A stretch of 64,000 nt of DNA from DASUPK01 sp963797265 (GTDB lineage Bacteria; Actinomycetota; Thermoleophilia; Solirubrobacterales; 70-9). Each line of letters begins with the position of its first letter. Within the stretch, counting starts at the first letter, position 1. Below are positions 34,494-41,583 of this stretch, one piece after another. Position numbers and translations under genes: made by a program. The DNA lies in the NCBI GenBank assembly GCA_963797265.1, contig CAWCOY010000005.1, forward strand, positions 62,001 to 126,000, in the 5' to 3' direction. The notes beneath the pieces were generated by a model, which did not search any database, was not told the origin of the DNA, and saw only the letters and a list, made by a program, of their open reading frames with translations.

Positions 34494-35587
34494 CCGTCCC
34501 GCTGTTCGCAAGCCGGGCGGCGCTCGAGCCGCTGCTGCCCGAGATCGCGGAGCGCCAGCGCGCCGTGCTGGAGAGCGGCCGCTACGTCCTCGGGCCGGAG
34601 GTGGAGGCGTTCGAGACGGAGTTCGCCGGCTACTGCGGGGCTGTGCAATGTGTCGGGCTCGCCAACGGGACCGACGCCCTGGAGATCGGCTTGCGCGCCC
34701 TGGGGGTGGGGGCCGGCGACGAGGTCGTCGTCCCGGCATTCACCTTCTTCGCCACGGCCGAGGCGGTGGCCGTCCTCGGCGCCACCCCGGTCTTCTGCGA
34801 CGTCGACCCGGAGACCTGGTGCATGACCGCCGCGACGGCGGAGCCCGCGATCTCCGAGCGCACCCGCGCCCTGATCCCGGTCCACATCTTCGGCAACCCA
34901 GCGCCGATCCCCGAGCTCATGGATCTGGCCGAGGCGCGGGGCATCCGGGTGCTGGAGGACGCGGCCCAGGCGCACGGCGCCGAGCTCGGCGGCGTGAGGG
35001 CCGGCTCCCTGGCCGACGCCGCCGCCTTCAGCTTCTTCCCCTCGAAGAACCTCGGCGGCTTCGGGGATGGCGGGGCGCTCACCACCGACGACGCCGAGCT
35101 TGCGGAGGCGGCGAGGCTCCTCCGCACCCGCGGCTCGAAGGACAAGCGGGTGTTCACCACCGTCGGCTACAACTCGCGGCTCGACGAGCTTCAGGCGGCG
35201 GGCCTGCGGGTGCTCCTGCCGCACCTGCCCGGGTGGATCGAGGCGCGCCGCCGCGCCGCGTCCTCCTATGCCGAGGCCGGGCTCGCCGACCTGACTTCGG
35301 TCCAGGCCGAGACCCCGGACGGGCGCTCGGCCTGGCATATCCTCGCGATCGCGGCCGAAGATCGCGACCGCCTCGCGGCAGCACTGGCCGACGCCGACAT
35401 CCAGGCACGGCCCTACTACGAGACGCCGCTCTACCGGCAGCCCGCGCTCGAGCAGTGGGCGCCGCCCGAGCCGCTCGCCGAGGCCGAGCGGATCTGCTCG
35501 CGCATCCTGGCGCTGCCGATGGGCTCGGCTCTGCCGGAGGCTGCTCCCGCGATGGTCGTGGACACGATCCGCGCCGCTCTCGCCTAA
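34490..35587 (+). CDS. DegT/DnrJ aminotransferase, WbpE/WlbC-like
   Basis: 365 residues. VQCVGLANGTDALEIGLRALGVGAGDEVVVPAFTFFATAEAV, VHIFGNPAPIPEL, LEDAAQAHGAELGG, and PLP-lysine FSFFPSKNLGGFGDGGAL. This matches the subgroup making UDP-3-amino sugars (WbpE/WlbC), which converts UDP-2-acetamido-3-keto-glucuronate to the 3-amino sugar. The acetyltransferase, dehydrogenase and epimerase of the same pathway follow on the opposite strand, which supports this assignment. TTG start overlaps the upstream stop. Confidence 0.9.
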   Translation: MTVPLFASRAALEPLLPEIAERQRAVLESGRYVLGPEVEAFETEFAGYCGAVQCVGLANGTDALEIGLRALGVGAGDEVVVPAFTFFATAEAVAVLGATPVFCDVDPETWCMTAATAEPAISERTRALIPVHIFGNPAPIPELMDLAEARGIRVLEDAAQAHGAELGGVRAGSLADAAAFSFFPSKNLGGFGDGGALTTDDAELAEAARLLRTRGSKDKRVFTTVGYNSRLDELQAAGLRVLLPHLPGWIEARRRAASSYAEAGLADLTSVQAETPDGRSAWHILAIAAEDRDRLAAALADADIQARPYYETPLYRQPALEQWAPPEPLAEAERICSRILALPMGSALPEAAPAMVVDTIRAALA

Positions 35588-35596
35588 CCCTCTCCG

Positions 35597-35642
35597 CGAA
35601 CGTCCCGGAGTACCCCCTACAGGGCCCATTGCGGGACGTTCG
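35597..35642. terminator. Bidirectional hairpin between convergent genes
   Basis: CGAACGTCCCG (35597-35607) and CGGGACGTTCG (35632-35642) form a perfect 11-bp stem. The 24-nt loop holds a smaller CCC/GGG hairpin. It lies between the convergent aminotransferase and acetyltransferase and ends 4 bp before the latter's stop codon. Confidence 0.65.
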
Positions 35643-35646
35643 GCGC

Positions 35647-36363
35647 TTAGCGCCAGCGCTCGAGCAGCTCGCCATCGGCGACGTCCCGCAGCTCGCGCGC
35701 GGGGACGCCAACCACCACCTTGCTGGCCGGGACGTCGCCGACTACGACCGCACCCGCCCCGATCACCGCCTCCTCCCCGACCTCGACACCGGGGAGGATC
35801 ACCGCGCCGCCCCCGACGCGGCAGGCGCGGCGAAGCGTCGGGCCTTCCAGTGGCGCACCCGCCTCGTGGCGGCCCATCGCGTTGTCGTTGGTCAGGACGA
35901 CCCCAGGGCCGACGAAGACGTCGTCCTCGATCACGGTCCCGGCGGTGATGTAGCAGTTGCTCTGCACCTTGACCCGGGCGCCGATCGTCACGTCGTTGTC
36001 GACCGCGCTGCCCCTGCCGACGACGGTCTCAGCGCCGACCTTGGCGCGCTCTCGCACCTGGGCCTGGTCGCCGACAACGGCGGCCGCCCCGATCTCGGCG
36101 CCTGCGCTCACAACCGCTCCCGGGCAGATCACCGCGTCCTCGGCCAGAGTGGCCGCCGCCGGCTCCTCCGCCGACGCGGTCGAGTGACGCCCGAGCATCG
36201 GCGCCTTTCCGATCACCGCGGCGTCACCGATCACGCAGAAATCCCCGATCCGGGTCAGGGCGTGGATGACGACGTTGCCACCCAGCTCGACACCCTCCCC
36301 GAATTGGACGCCCTCCCCGACGAGCAGGCCCGGGGCCAGCTCGGAGGGCTCGAGGGAGCTCAC
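35647..36363 (-). CDS. Hexapeptide-repeat acetyltransferase, WbpD/WlbB-like
   Basis: 238 residues of left-handed beta-helix hexapeptides (VGEGVQFGEGVELGGNVVIHA, IGDFCVIGDAAVIG, GARVKVQSNCYI, GGGAVILPGVEVGEEAVIGAGAVV). WlbB/WbpD-type enzymes acetylate the 3-amino group of UDP-2-acetamido-3-amino-glucuronate. The loop GVVLTNDNAMGRHE resembles the catalytic loop LTND-P of this group. GTG 36363 overlaps the upstream dehydrogenase stop (GTGA); the ORF extension to 36546 is dehydrogenase sequence in another frame. An insertion of Ala/Glu-rich residues (SAEEPAAATLAED) sits early in the helix. Confidence 0.9.
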   Translation of the reverse strand: MSSLEPSELAPGLLVGEGVQFGEGVELGGNVVIHALTRIGDFCVIGDAAVIGKAPMLGRHSTASAEEPAAATLAEDAVICPGAVVSAGAEIGAAAVVGDQAQVRERAKVGAETVVGRGSAVDNDVTIGARVKVQSNCYITAGTVIEDDVFVGPGVVLTNDNAMGRHEAGAPLEGPTLRRACRVGGGAVILPGVEVGEEAVIGAGAVVVGDVPASKVVVGVPARELRDVADGELLERWR

Positions 36364-37409
36364 GGGCGGGCGTGGATTCCCGGCTGGGCCGCGTCCGCGT
36401 CGGTCGAGGTCTTGACCGGGATCGGCGCGCCGTCGGCGTCCAGGGACGCCTGCAGCCCCTCCAGCACCCTCACCACCCTGACCCCTGCGGCGCCGTCGGT
36501 GTGGGGCCGCTCGCCGGTGCGGAGGCACTCGATGAAGTGCGCGCACTCGAGTCTCAGCGGCTCCGTGTTCAGCACCATCGGGCTGTGGACCGGGCCGGAG
36601 CGGGTGATGTATTCGCCGTAGGTGTCGGAGAGCGAGGCGAAGCTGTTGTCCCAGATCGAGAGCTTGCGCTCCAGCGCCATGTCGTCGAGGGTCGCCATCC
36701 GCTCGGAGCCCACCACCGTGATCCGCCGGACCTTGTGCGGGTCGAGCCAGGAGAGGTGGAGGTGGGTGACCAGGCCGTTGTCGAAGCGCATATGTGCGAA
36801 GACGACGTCCTCGACTCCCTCGCGCATGAAGGCCTCGCCCCGTGCTGAGACCTCGACCGGCACGCCGTCGGCCAGTTCGAGGAGCACCGAAACGTCGTGG
36901 GCGCCCAGGCTCCAGAGCGCGTTCTCGTCGGCGCGGAGCTTGCCCAGGTTGAGGCGCTGGGCATGGACATAGCGGATCTGGCCGAGCTCGCCACGGCCGA
37001 TCAGGTCGGCGAGCTGGCGAACGCCGGGGTGGTAAGAGAGCAGATGCCCGACCATCAGCACCAGGCCACGCTCGTCGGCGATGCGCGCCAGACGCTCGGC
37101 GGATTCGGTGTCATGAGCGAGGGGCTTCTCGACGAAGCAGTTCTTCCCCGCTTCGAGGACTCGCTCGGCCAGCGCGGCGTGCGTCGAGCCGGGCGTCGCG
37201 ACGACGATGGCGGAGAGGTCGGGGTCCGTGAGCAGGTCGTCGATGTCGGGCGTGAACCGGGCCTGCGGGTGCGCGGACTCCCAGTGCGAGCGCTTGTCGT
37301 CGTCGAGCTCGCAGCACCAGGCGAGCTCGGAGCTCTCGAGCGTGGCGAGGTTGCGGGCGAGATTCGGACCCCAGTACCCCATGCCGACTATGCCGACCCG
37401 TACCGACAT
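36360..37409 (-). CDS. Gfo/Idh/MocA oxidoreductase, WbpB/WlbA-like
   Basis: 349 residues. Rossmann VGIVGMGYWGPNLARNLATL, EKPLAHDTESAERLA (catalytic Lys in EKP), MVGHLLSYHPGVRQLADLI, WSLGAHDVSVLLEL. WlbA/WbpB oxidises C3 of UDP-N-acetyl-glucuronate, the step before the aminotransferase; the HLLSYHP motif is typical of that subgroup. TATGCT lies 8 nt before ATG 37409. It is coupled to the acetyltransferase by a 4-nt overlap. Confidence 0.9.
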   Translation of the reverse strand: MSVRVGIVGMGYWGPNLARNLATLESSELAWCCELDDDKRSHWESAHPQARFTPDIDDLLTDPDLSAIVVATPGSTHAALAERVLEAGKNCFVEKPLAHDTESAERLARIADERGLVLMVGHLLSYHPGVRQLADLIGRGELGQIRYVHAQRLNLGKLRADENALWSLGAHDVSVLLELADGVPVEVSARGEAFMREGVEDVVFAHMRFDNGLVTHLHLSWLDPHKVRRITVVGSERMATLDDMALERKLSIWDNSFASLSDTYGEYITRSGPVHSPMVLNTEPLRLECAHFIECLRTGERPHTDGAAGVRVVRVLEGLQASLDADGAPIPVKTSTDADAAQPGIHARP

Positions 37410-37468
37410 TCCAGGTCAGCATACGGCGGTAATGAGAGCTCGGGTGAGATCTGCAAGCCGCGACCCGG

Positions 37469-38575
37469 CTAGCCGAGCCACCCGGCGATCGCCGCCGCAA
37501 CCCGCTCGCCGGCCCTGCCGCCCCCGTAAATCTCCGCGGCCGGGGAGTCATCGCCAGGGGCGGGAAGGTCCGCGAGGGCGCCCTCGACGGCCTCGGGGTT
37601 CAGGCCGATCAGCCGGTTCCAGCCGCTCTCGGTGGTCTCCAGCCATTCCGTCTCCTCGCGCATCGTCAGGCAGGGGACCGACGCCAGGAACGCCTCCTTC
37701 TGCAGCCCCCCCGAGTCGGTGAGCACCGCGCGAGCGGCCCGGACGAGCCGCGTCATGTCGAGGTAGCCGAGCGGCTCGACCGGGGTGATCCCCCTCTCCG
37801 GCAGCCCGTCGAGAACGCCGATCTCCTGCAGCCGGGCCTTGGTCCGTGGATGCACCGGGAAGACGACCGGCGCCGCCTCCGCGGCTCGTGCCAGCACCTC
37901 GACCACCAGCGCGAGCCGGTCCGGGTCGTCGACGTTGCCGGGCCGGTGCGCCGTCGCGACGCTGAACCCGCGGGGCTCCAGGCCGAGCCGCTCGAGCACC
38001 TCCGAGCGCTCGTCGGCGACCGGGCCGAAGGCGAGCGCGATGTCCGCCATCACGTCGCCGGTGACGACGGCCTCCGCGTCGCGGCCCTCTGCGCGCAGGT
38101 TCCCAAGCGCGGCGTCGGTGGAGCAGAGCAGCAGGCCGCCGAGCGAGTCCACGACCAGCCTGTTGATCTCCTCGGGCATCTCCCGGTCCCCGGAGCGCAT
38201 CCCCGCCTCCACGTGAACCAGCGGCACCGACGCCTTGGCCGCCACCAGGGCGCCGCCGAGGGTCGAGTTGGTGTCCCCGTAGACGAGCAGGGCGTCGGGC
38301 TCGAGCTCGGCGATGATCGGCTCGAGCCGGGTGAGGATCGTCGCGGTCTGCTCGGCGTGGCTACCGGAGCCGATGTCCAGCTCATGGTCGGGCGCGGGCA
38401 TCTCGAGCTGCTCGAAGAAGACCTCGGAGAGCTCGGGGTCGTAGTGCTGGCCGGTGTGGACCAGGATCTCCGCGACGCGCTCACGCAGGTGCGCCGAGAC
38501 GGCGGCGGCCTTGACGAACTGCGGCCGGTTGCCGATCACGGTCAAGACCTTGGCTTTCCCTTGGCCGAGTGGCAT
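37469..38575 (-). CDS. UDP-N-acetylglucosamine 2-epimerase (non-hydrolysing), WbpI/WlbD-like
   Basis: 368 residues. KVLTVIGNRPQFVKAAAV, VHTGQHYD, VYGDTNSTLGGALVA, VHVEAGMRSGDREMPEEINRLVVD, and TDSGGLQKEAFLASVPCLTMREETEWLET are all diagnostic. In general the family makes UDP-ManNAc; beside WbpB/D/E homologues the likely substrate is UDP-2,3-diacetamido-glucuronate, giving the manno form. ATG 38575 is preceded by AGAAGG. Transcribed with the dehydrogenase and acetyltransferase. Confidence 0.92.
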   Translation of the reverse strand: MPLGQGKAKVLTVIGNRPQFVKAAAVSAHLRERVAEILVHTGQHYDPELSEVFFEQLEMPAPDHELDIGSGSHAEQTATILTRLEPIIAELEPDALLVYGDTNSTLGGALVAAKASVPLVHVEAGMRSGDREMPEEINRLVVDSLGGLLLCSTDAALGNLRAEGRDAEAVVTGDVMADIALAFGPVADERSEVLERLGLEPRGFSVATAHRPGNVDDPDRLALVVEVLARAAEAAPVVFPVHPRTKARLQEIGVLDGLPERGITPVEPLGYLDMTRLVRAARAVLTDSGGLQKEAFLASVPCLTMREETEWLETTESGWNRLIGLNPEAVEGALADLPAPGDDSPAAEIYGGGRAGERVAAAIAGWLG

Positions 38576-38617
38576 GCGACCTTCTGGGAATCTATTGAGG
38601 GCGACCACGTTCGAGTG

Positions 38618-38627
38618 ATCACGTGAT
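38618..38627. promoter_or_regulatory. ATCACGTGAT palindrome in divergent promoter region
   Basis: Perfect 10-bp palindrome in the 104-bp gap between the epimerase (minus) and the kinase-like gene (plus), 43 bp from the first start codon. It is a candidate regulator site for the polysaccharide genes; a chance occurrence cannot be excluded. Confidence 0.3.
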
Positions 38628-38679
38628 GTACTGCATACGGATCCGGCTGCAAGGGAGGTGAGCAGGCGCAGGCGCCGTT

Positions 38680-39600
38680 ATGGACTGGTCCGAAAATCTG
38701 GCGATGGATCTGGGCCGACGCGCCCTCTCGCTGTTCGGCCTCGAGAACGCAGGCCTGACCTTGCTCAAGTTCGGCGATCTCGCCAACTTCCGCGTGGACA
38801 ACCCGCCCAGATTCCTCAAGATCGTCGATCCTGGCGTCCGCTCTGCCCAGGCGCTCCTCGAGCGCTCACTACGCCTGAGCGCATGGCTGGACGCAAACGG
38901 ATTTCCGGTCGCGGCGGCAGCCGAGGAAGGAATGGCGGAGCCGGTGGTGGTAGGCGAAGCCTGGGCGGGGCTCTGGCGCTGGGAGGATGCTCGCGACCAA
39001 CGACCGGATCCCGCGGGCTCGGGCGCGCTTCTCCGGCGCCTGCACGACCTGCTCGCGGATTGTCCCGTGCCGCTCCCCGAACTGGACCATTTCGAGCTTG
39101 CCCGGCGTCACGTCGCCGCCCTGCGGGAGAAGAGCGATCTCGAAGAGGCTTCGATCGAGTTTCTGCTCGCCAAGGCCGACTCGATGCAACGGGAATGGAC
39201 GAGGTTGGGGAGTGAGCTCGGTGCCGGGGCGATTCATGGTGACATGGCCTTGGACAACGTTCTGATGACCTCTCGCGGGCCGGTGCTGATCGACCTCGAC
39301 GACGCGCAGATCGGCCCCAGGGAGTGGGACCTGGTCAAGGTGACCCCGGGCTCACCTGGCGGGTGGCGAGAGGACGAGTGGCAGGAGTTCGCGCGCGGCT
39401 ACGGCTATGACGTTCTCGCGGCACCTGGGAGCGACGTCCTGCGCGACGTTCGACACCTGCGCACGCTCGTCTGGCTGCTCAGCGATCGCAGGTACGCGGA
39501 TCGGCTCGAGAGAGCCCGCCGGCTGTTGGGGGAGTGGATCGCCGCTCCCTCGAAGCGCTGCTTCCAGCTCGCTTGGGTCCCAGCCAGCGCCGTCGGCTGA
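38680..39600 (+). CDS. Aminoglycoside phosphotransferase-fold kinase (APH family)
   Basis: 306 residues. Catalytic loop AGAIHGDMALDNVLM (HGD-x4-N) and metal-binding IDLDDAQIG are intact; the N-lobe (LTLLKFGDLANFRVDN, RFLKIVDPG) is short. APH-fold enzymes phosphorylate sugars, choline or drugs; inside a polysaccharide locus a sugar or lipid-linked substrate is more likely than resistance, but this is inference. ATG 38680 used; GGGAGG lies about 19 nt upstream, so ATG 38704 is also possible. Confidence 0.83.
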   Translation: MDWSENLAMDLGRRALSLFGLENAGLTLLKFGDLANFRVDNPPRFLKIVDPGVRSAQALLERSLRLSAWLDANGFPVAAAAEEGMAEPVVVGEAWAGLWRWEDARDQRPDPAGSGALLRRLHDLLADCPVPLPELDHFELARRHVAALREKSDLEEASIEFLLAKADSMQREWTRLGSELGAGAIHGDMALDNVLMTSRGPVLIDLDDAQIGPREWDLVKVTPGSPGGWREDEWQEFARGYGYDVLAAPGSDVLRDVRHLRTLVWLLSDRRYADRLERARRLLGEWIAAPSKRCFQLAWVPASAVG

Positions 39601-39601
39601 G

Positions 39602-40303
39602 TCAGGCTGCCGGGGCGCGGTAGGCGATCAGCCTGTGGGTGCGGAGGCAGGGGATGCGCGCCAGCCGCTCGTAGCGCGTCTCCGTGCGGCTGCCGAGCCG
39701 GCGGGCCAGCGCGGGGACCACGGTCAGGCTGACCTGCTCGGTCGGCGTAACTCCGGCCGCTTCCAGGTCCCTGTCTTGGATGAGGAGCGTGTGCCGGTTG
39801 AGCGGATTGGGGACGCGTGGCTCGTAGATCAAGAGCACCCCCCCCGGTGCCAGGACACGCATCCCCTCGCCCAGGGCCTCACGTATTGCCCTATGCGAGC
39901 CGAGAGAGGATAGAAGCGTGAGCTGGAGCACCACAGCGAAGCTCTCATCCGGGAAGCGCAGGTTGCGCGCGTCCCCAACCGCGACCTCCGCAGCGGATAC
40001 GGAATCGCGTGCCCCCGCAACCCGCTCAGGCTGGATGTCGATCCCGTACAGACGCTCGGGTTCCACGCCCGCGTCGACCAGCGATCGCAGCCACCAGCCG
40101 TTGCCGCAACCGTCGTCGAGGATCCGGCCGCTGCCCCCGATCAGGGGCCCTGCGAACCGCAGCAGGTGGGCGAGCACCTCCCCACGGATCGCGGCATTCC
40201 CCGGGTTGTCCGCCGCCCAGGCGCGCCGCTTGCGCCGGCTTCGGGCGTACCCGGAATAGACCCGTTTAACTGCCCCACGATGAGAGTCACCCTGCTCACT
40301 CAC
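39602..40303 (-). CDS. SAM-dependent class I methyltransferase
   Basis: 233 residues. Motif I RILDDGCGNGWWLRSLVDAGV, motif II LYGIDIQPERVAGAR, then VAVGDARNLRFPDESFAVVLQLTLLSSL and the MRVLAPGGVLLIYEPRVPNPLN segment of the Methyltransf_11 group. The target is probably a sugar or lipid-linked glycan, given its neighbours. GTG 40303 is the only plausible start; it overlaps the divergent glycosyltransferase start by 24 nt, an unusual head-to-head overlap. Confidence 0.88.
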   Translation of the reverse strand: MSEQGDSHRGAVKRVYSGYARSRRKRRAWAADNPGNAAIRGEVLAHLLRFAGPLIGGSGRILDDGCGNGWWLRSLVDAGVEPERLYGIDIQPERVAGARDSVSAAEVAVGDARNLRFPDESFAVVLQLTLLSSLGSHRAIREALGEGMRVLAPGGVLLIYEPRVPNPLNRHTLLIQDRDLEAAGVTPTEQVSLTVVPALARRLGSRTETRYERLARIPCLRTHRLIAYRAPAA

Positions 40304-41476
40304 TACTACCCGCCCGAGGTGGGGGCGCCGCAGGCGCGGCTCTCAGCCCTTGCGCGTGGATTGAGCCGCCGCGGCGTCGAGGTCACCGTGCACACCGGCT
40401 TCCCACACTACCCGGACGGTGTGATCCAGCCGCCCTACCGGAACCGTCCTTGGCAAACCGAGGACGAGCACGGCGTGCGGGTCGTGCGCAGCGCGGTCTA
40501 CCCGGCGCCGAATCGCGGCTTCGGGCGTCGGATCGCGAACCACCTCTCGTTCGGGCTCAGCGCGCTGGCGAGCGCGCCGGTCAGCGGTCCCGCCGACGCG
40601 GTGATCGTCGAGACGCCGCCGCTCCTGCTCGCGGGCTCGTCGATCGCCTACGCGCGGGTGAAGCAGGCGGCGCTGCTGGTCAACGTCTCGGACATGTGGC
40701 CCGATTCCGCAGTGGCGCTCGGGACGCTCCGGCGGCCACGGCTGGTGAGCTCCGCTCGGGCGCTCGAGCACGCCTGCTACCGGGCCGCGGCGGCCATCGT
40801 CTGCCCGACCCTCGGAATCGAGGCCGCGCTGAACGAGCTCGAGGAGGCCGCCGGCAAGGTCCACCGGATCCCGCCGAGCGTCGATCCGGAGCTGTTCCCC
40901 GACTCGCCCCCTCCCACCAACGGGACCTTCAGGGTCCTCTACGCCGGGACCGTCGGGATGAGCCAGGGGGTGGGCACCCTGATGGACGCGGCCGAGCTGC
41001 TCGAAGACGAAAGCGGAATCGAGATCGTGATCGCGGGCGACGGCGCCGAGGGCCCGGAGCTCCGCCGCCGCCTCGCCGAGGGCGGGCTTCGGAACGTGAC
41101 CATGCTGGGCCGCGTTCCGCACGAGCGGATCCCCGAGCTCTACACCGAGGCTGACGCGGCGGTGGTCCTGCTTCGCGACAAGCCCCTGTTCGAGGGGGCG
41201 CTGCCGACCAAGATGTTCGAAGCGATGAGCGCGGGTCGCCCCCTGGTTCTCTCAGCGGCGGGCGAGGCGGCGACCCTGGTGAATGAGGCCTCCTGTGGAG
41301 TGGTGGTGCCGCCCGAGCGGCCCAGCGAGCTGGCCGCCGCGCTCAGCGACCTCGCGCGCGACCGCGACCGCGCCGGGAAGCTCGGCGCCGCCGGGCGCCA
41401 GGCCGTGCTCGAAAGCTTCTCCCGCGAGCAGGCCTTCGACCGCTGGTACGGGCTCCTCACCGGCCTGGCTGGTTAG
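40280..41476 (+). CDS. GT4 family glycosyltransferase (WbuB-like)
   Basis: 398 residues. MRVTLLTHYYPPEVGAPQARLSALARGLSRRGVEVTVHTGFPHYPDG, PYRNRPWQTEDEHGVRVVR, VNVSDMWPDSAVALG, RIPPSVDPELFPD, VLYAGTVGMSQGVGTLMDAA, and PTKMFEAMSAGRPLVLSAAGEAATLV with the GT4 Glu pair. The N-terminal pattern is that of WbuB-type amino-sugar transferases of O-antigen synthesis. ATG 40280 is used; the upstream ORF to 40166 is the methyltransferase strand. Confidence 0.9.
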   Translation: MRVTLLTHYYPPEVGAPQARLSALARGLSRRGVEVTVHTGFPHYPDGVIQPPYRNRPWQTEDEHGVRVVRSAVYPAPNRGFGRRIANHLSFGLSALASAPVSGPADAVIVETPPLLLAGSSIAYARVKQAALLVNVSDMWPDSAVALGTLRRPRLVSSARALEHACYRAAAAIVCPTLGIEAALNELEEAAGKVHRIPPSVDPELFPDSPPPTNGTFRVLYAGTVGMSQGVGTLMDAAELLEDESGIEIVIAGDGAEGPELRRRLAEGGLRNVTMLGRVPHERIPELYTEADAAVVLLRDKPLFEGALPTKMFEAMSAGRPLVLSAAGEAATLVNEASCGVVVPPERPSELAAALSDLARDRDRAGKLGAAGRQAVLESFSREQAFDRWYGLLTGLAG

Positions 41477-41583
41477 AGCGGGCCCCTTAACCGCCGTTGA
41501 CCGCCTTCAGATCGACCCTTTTCGCACAGCCGCAAATCCATTAGGTTTATGAGGCTCGACAAGGACGCTCGAGGAAGGTTTTC

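Noticed and set aside
38680..39600. Antibiotic-resistance kinase interpretation of the APH-fold gene
   Set aside because: The fold is shared by many metabolic kinases and the gene sits inside a polysaccharide locus; nothing in the sequence specifies aminoglycosides.
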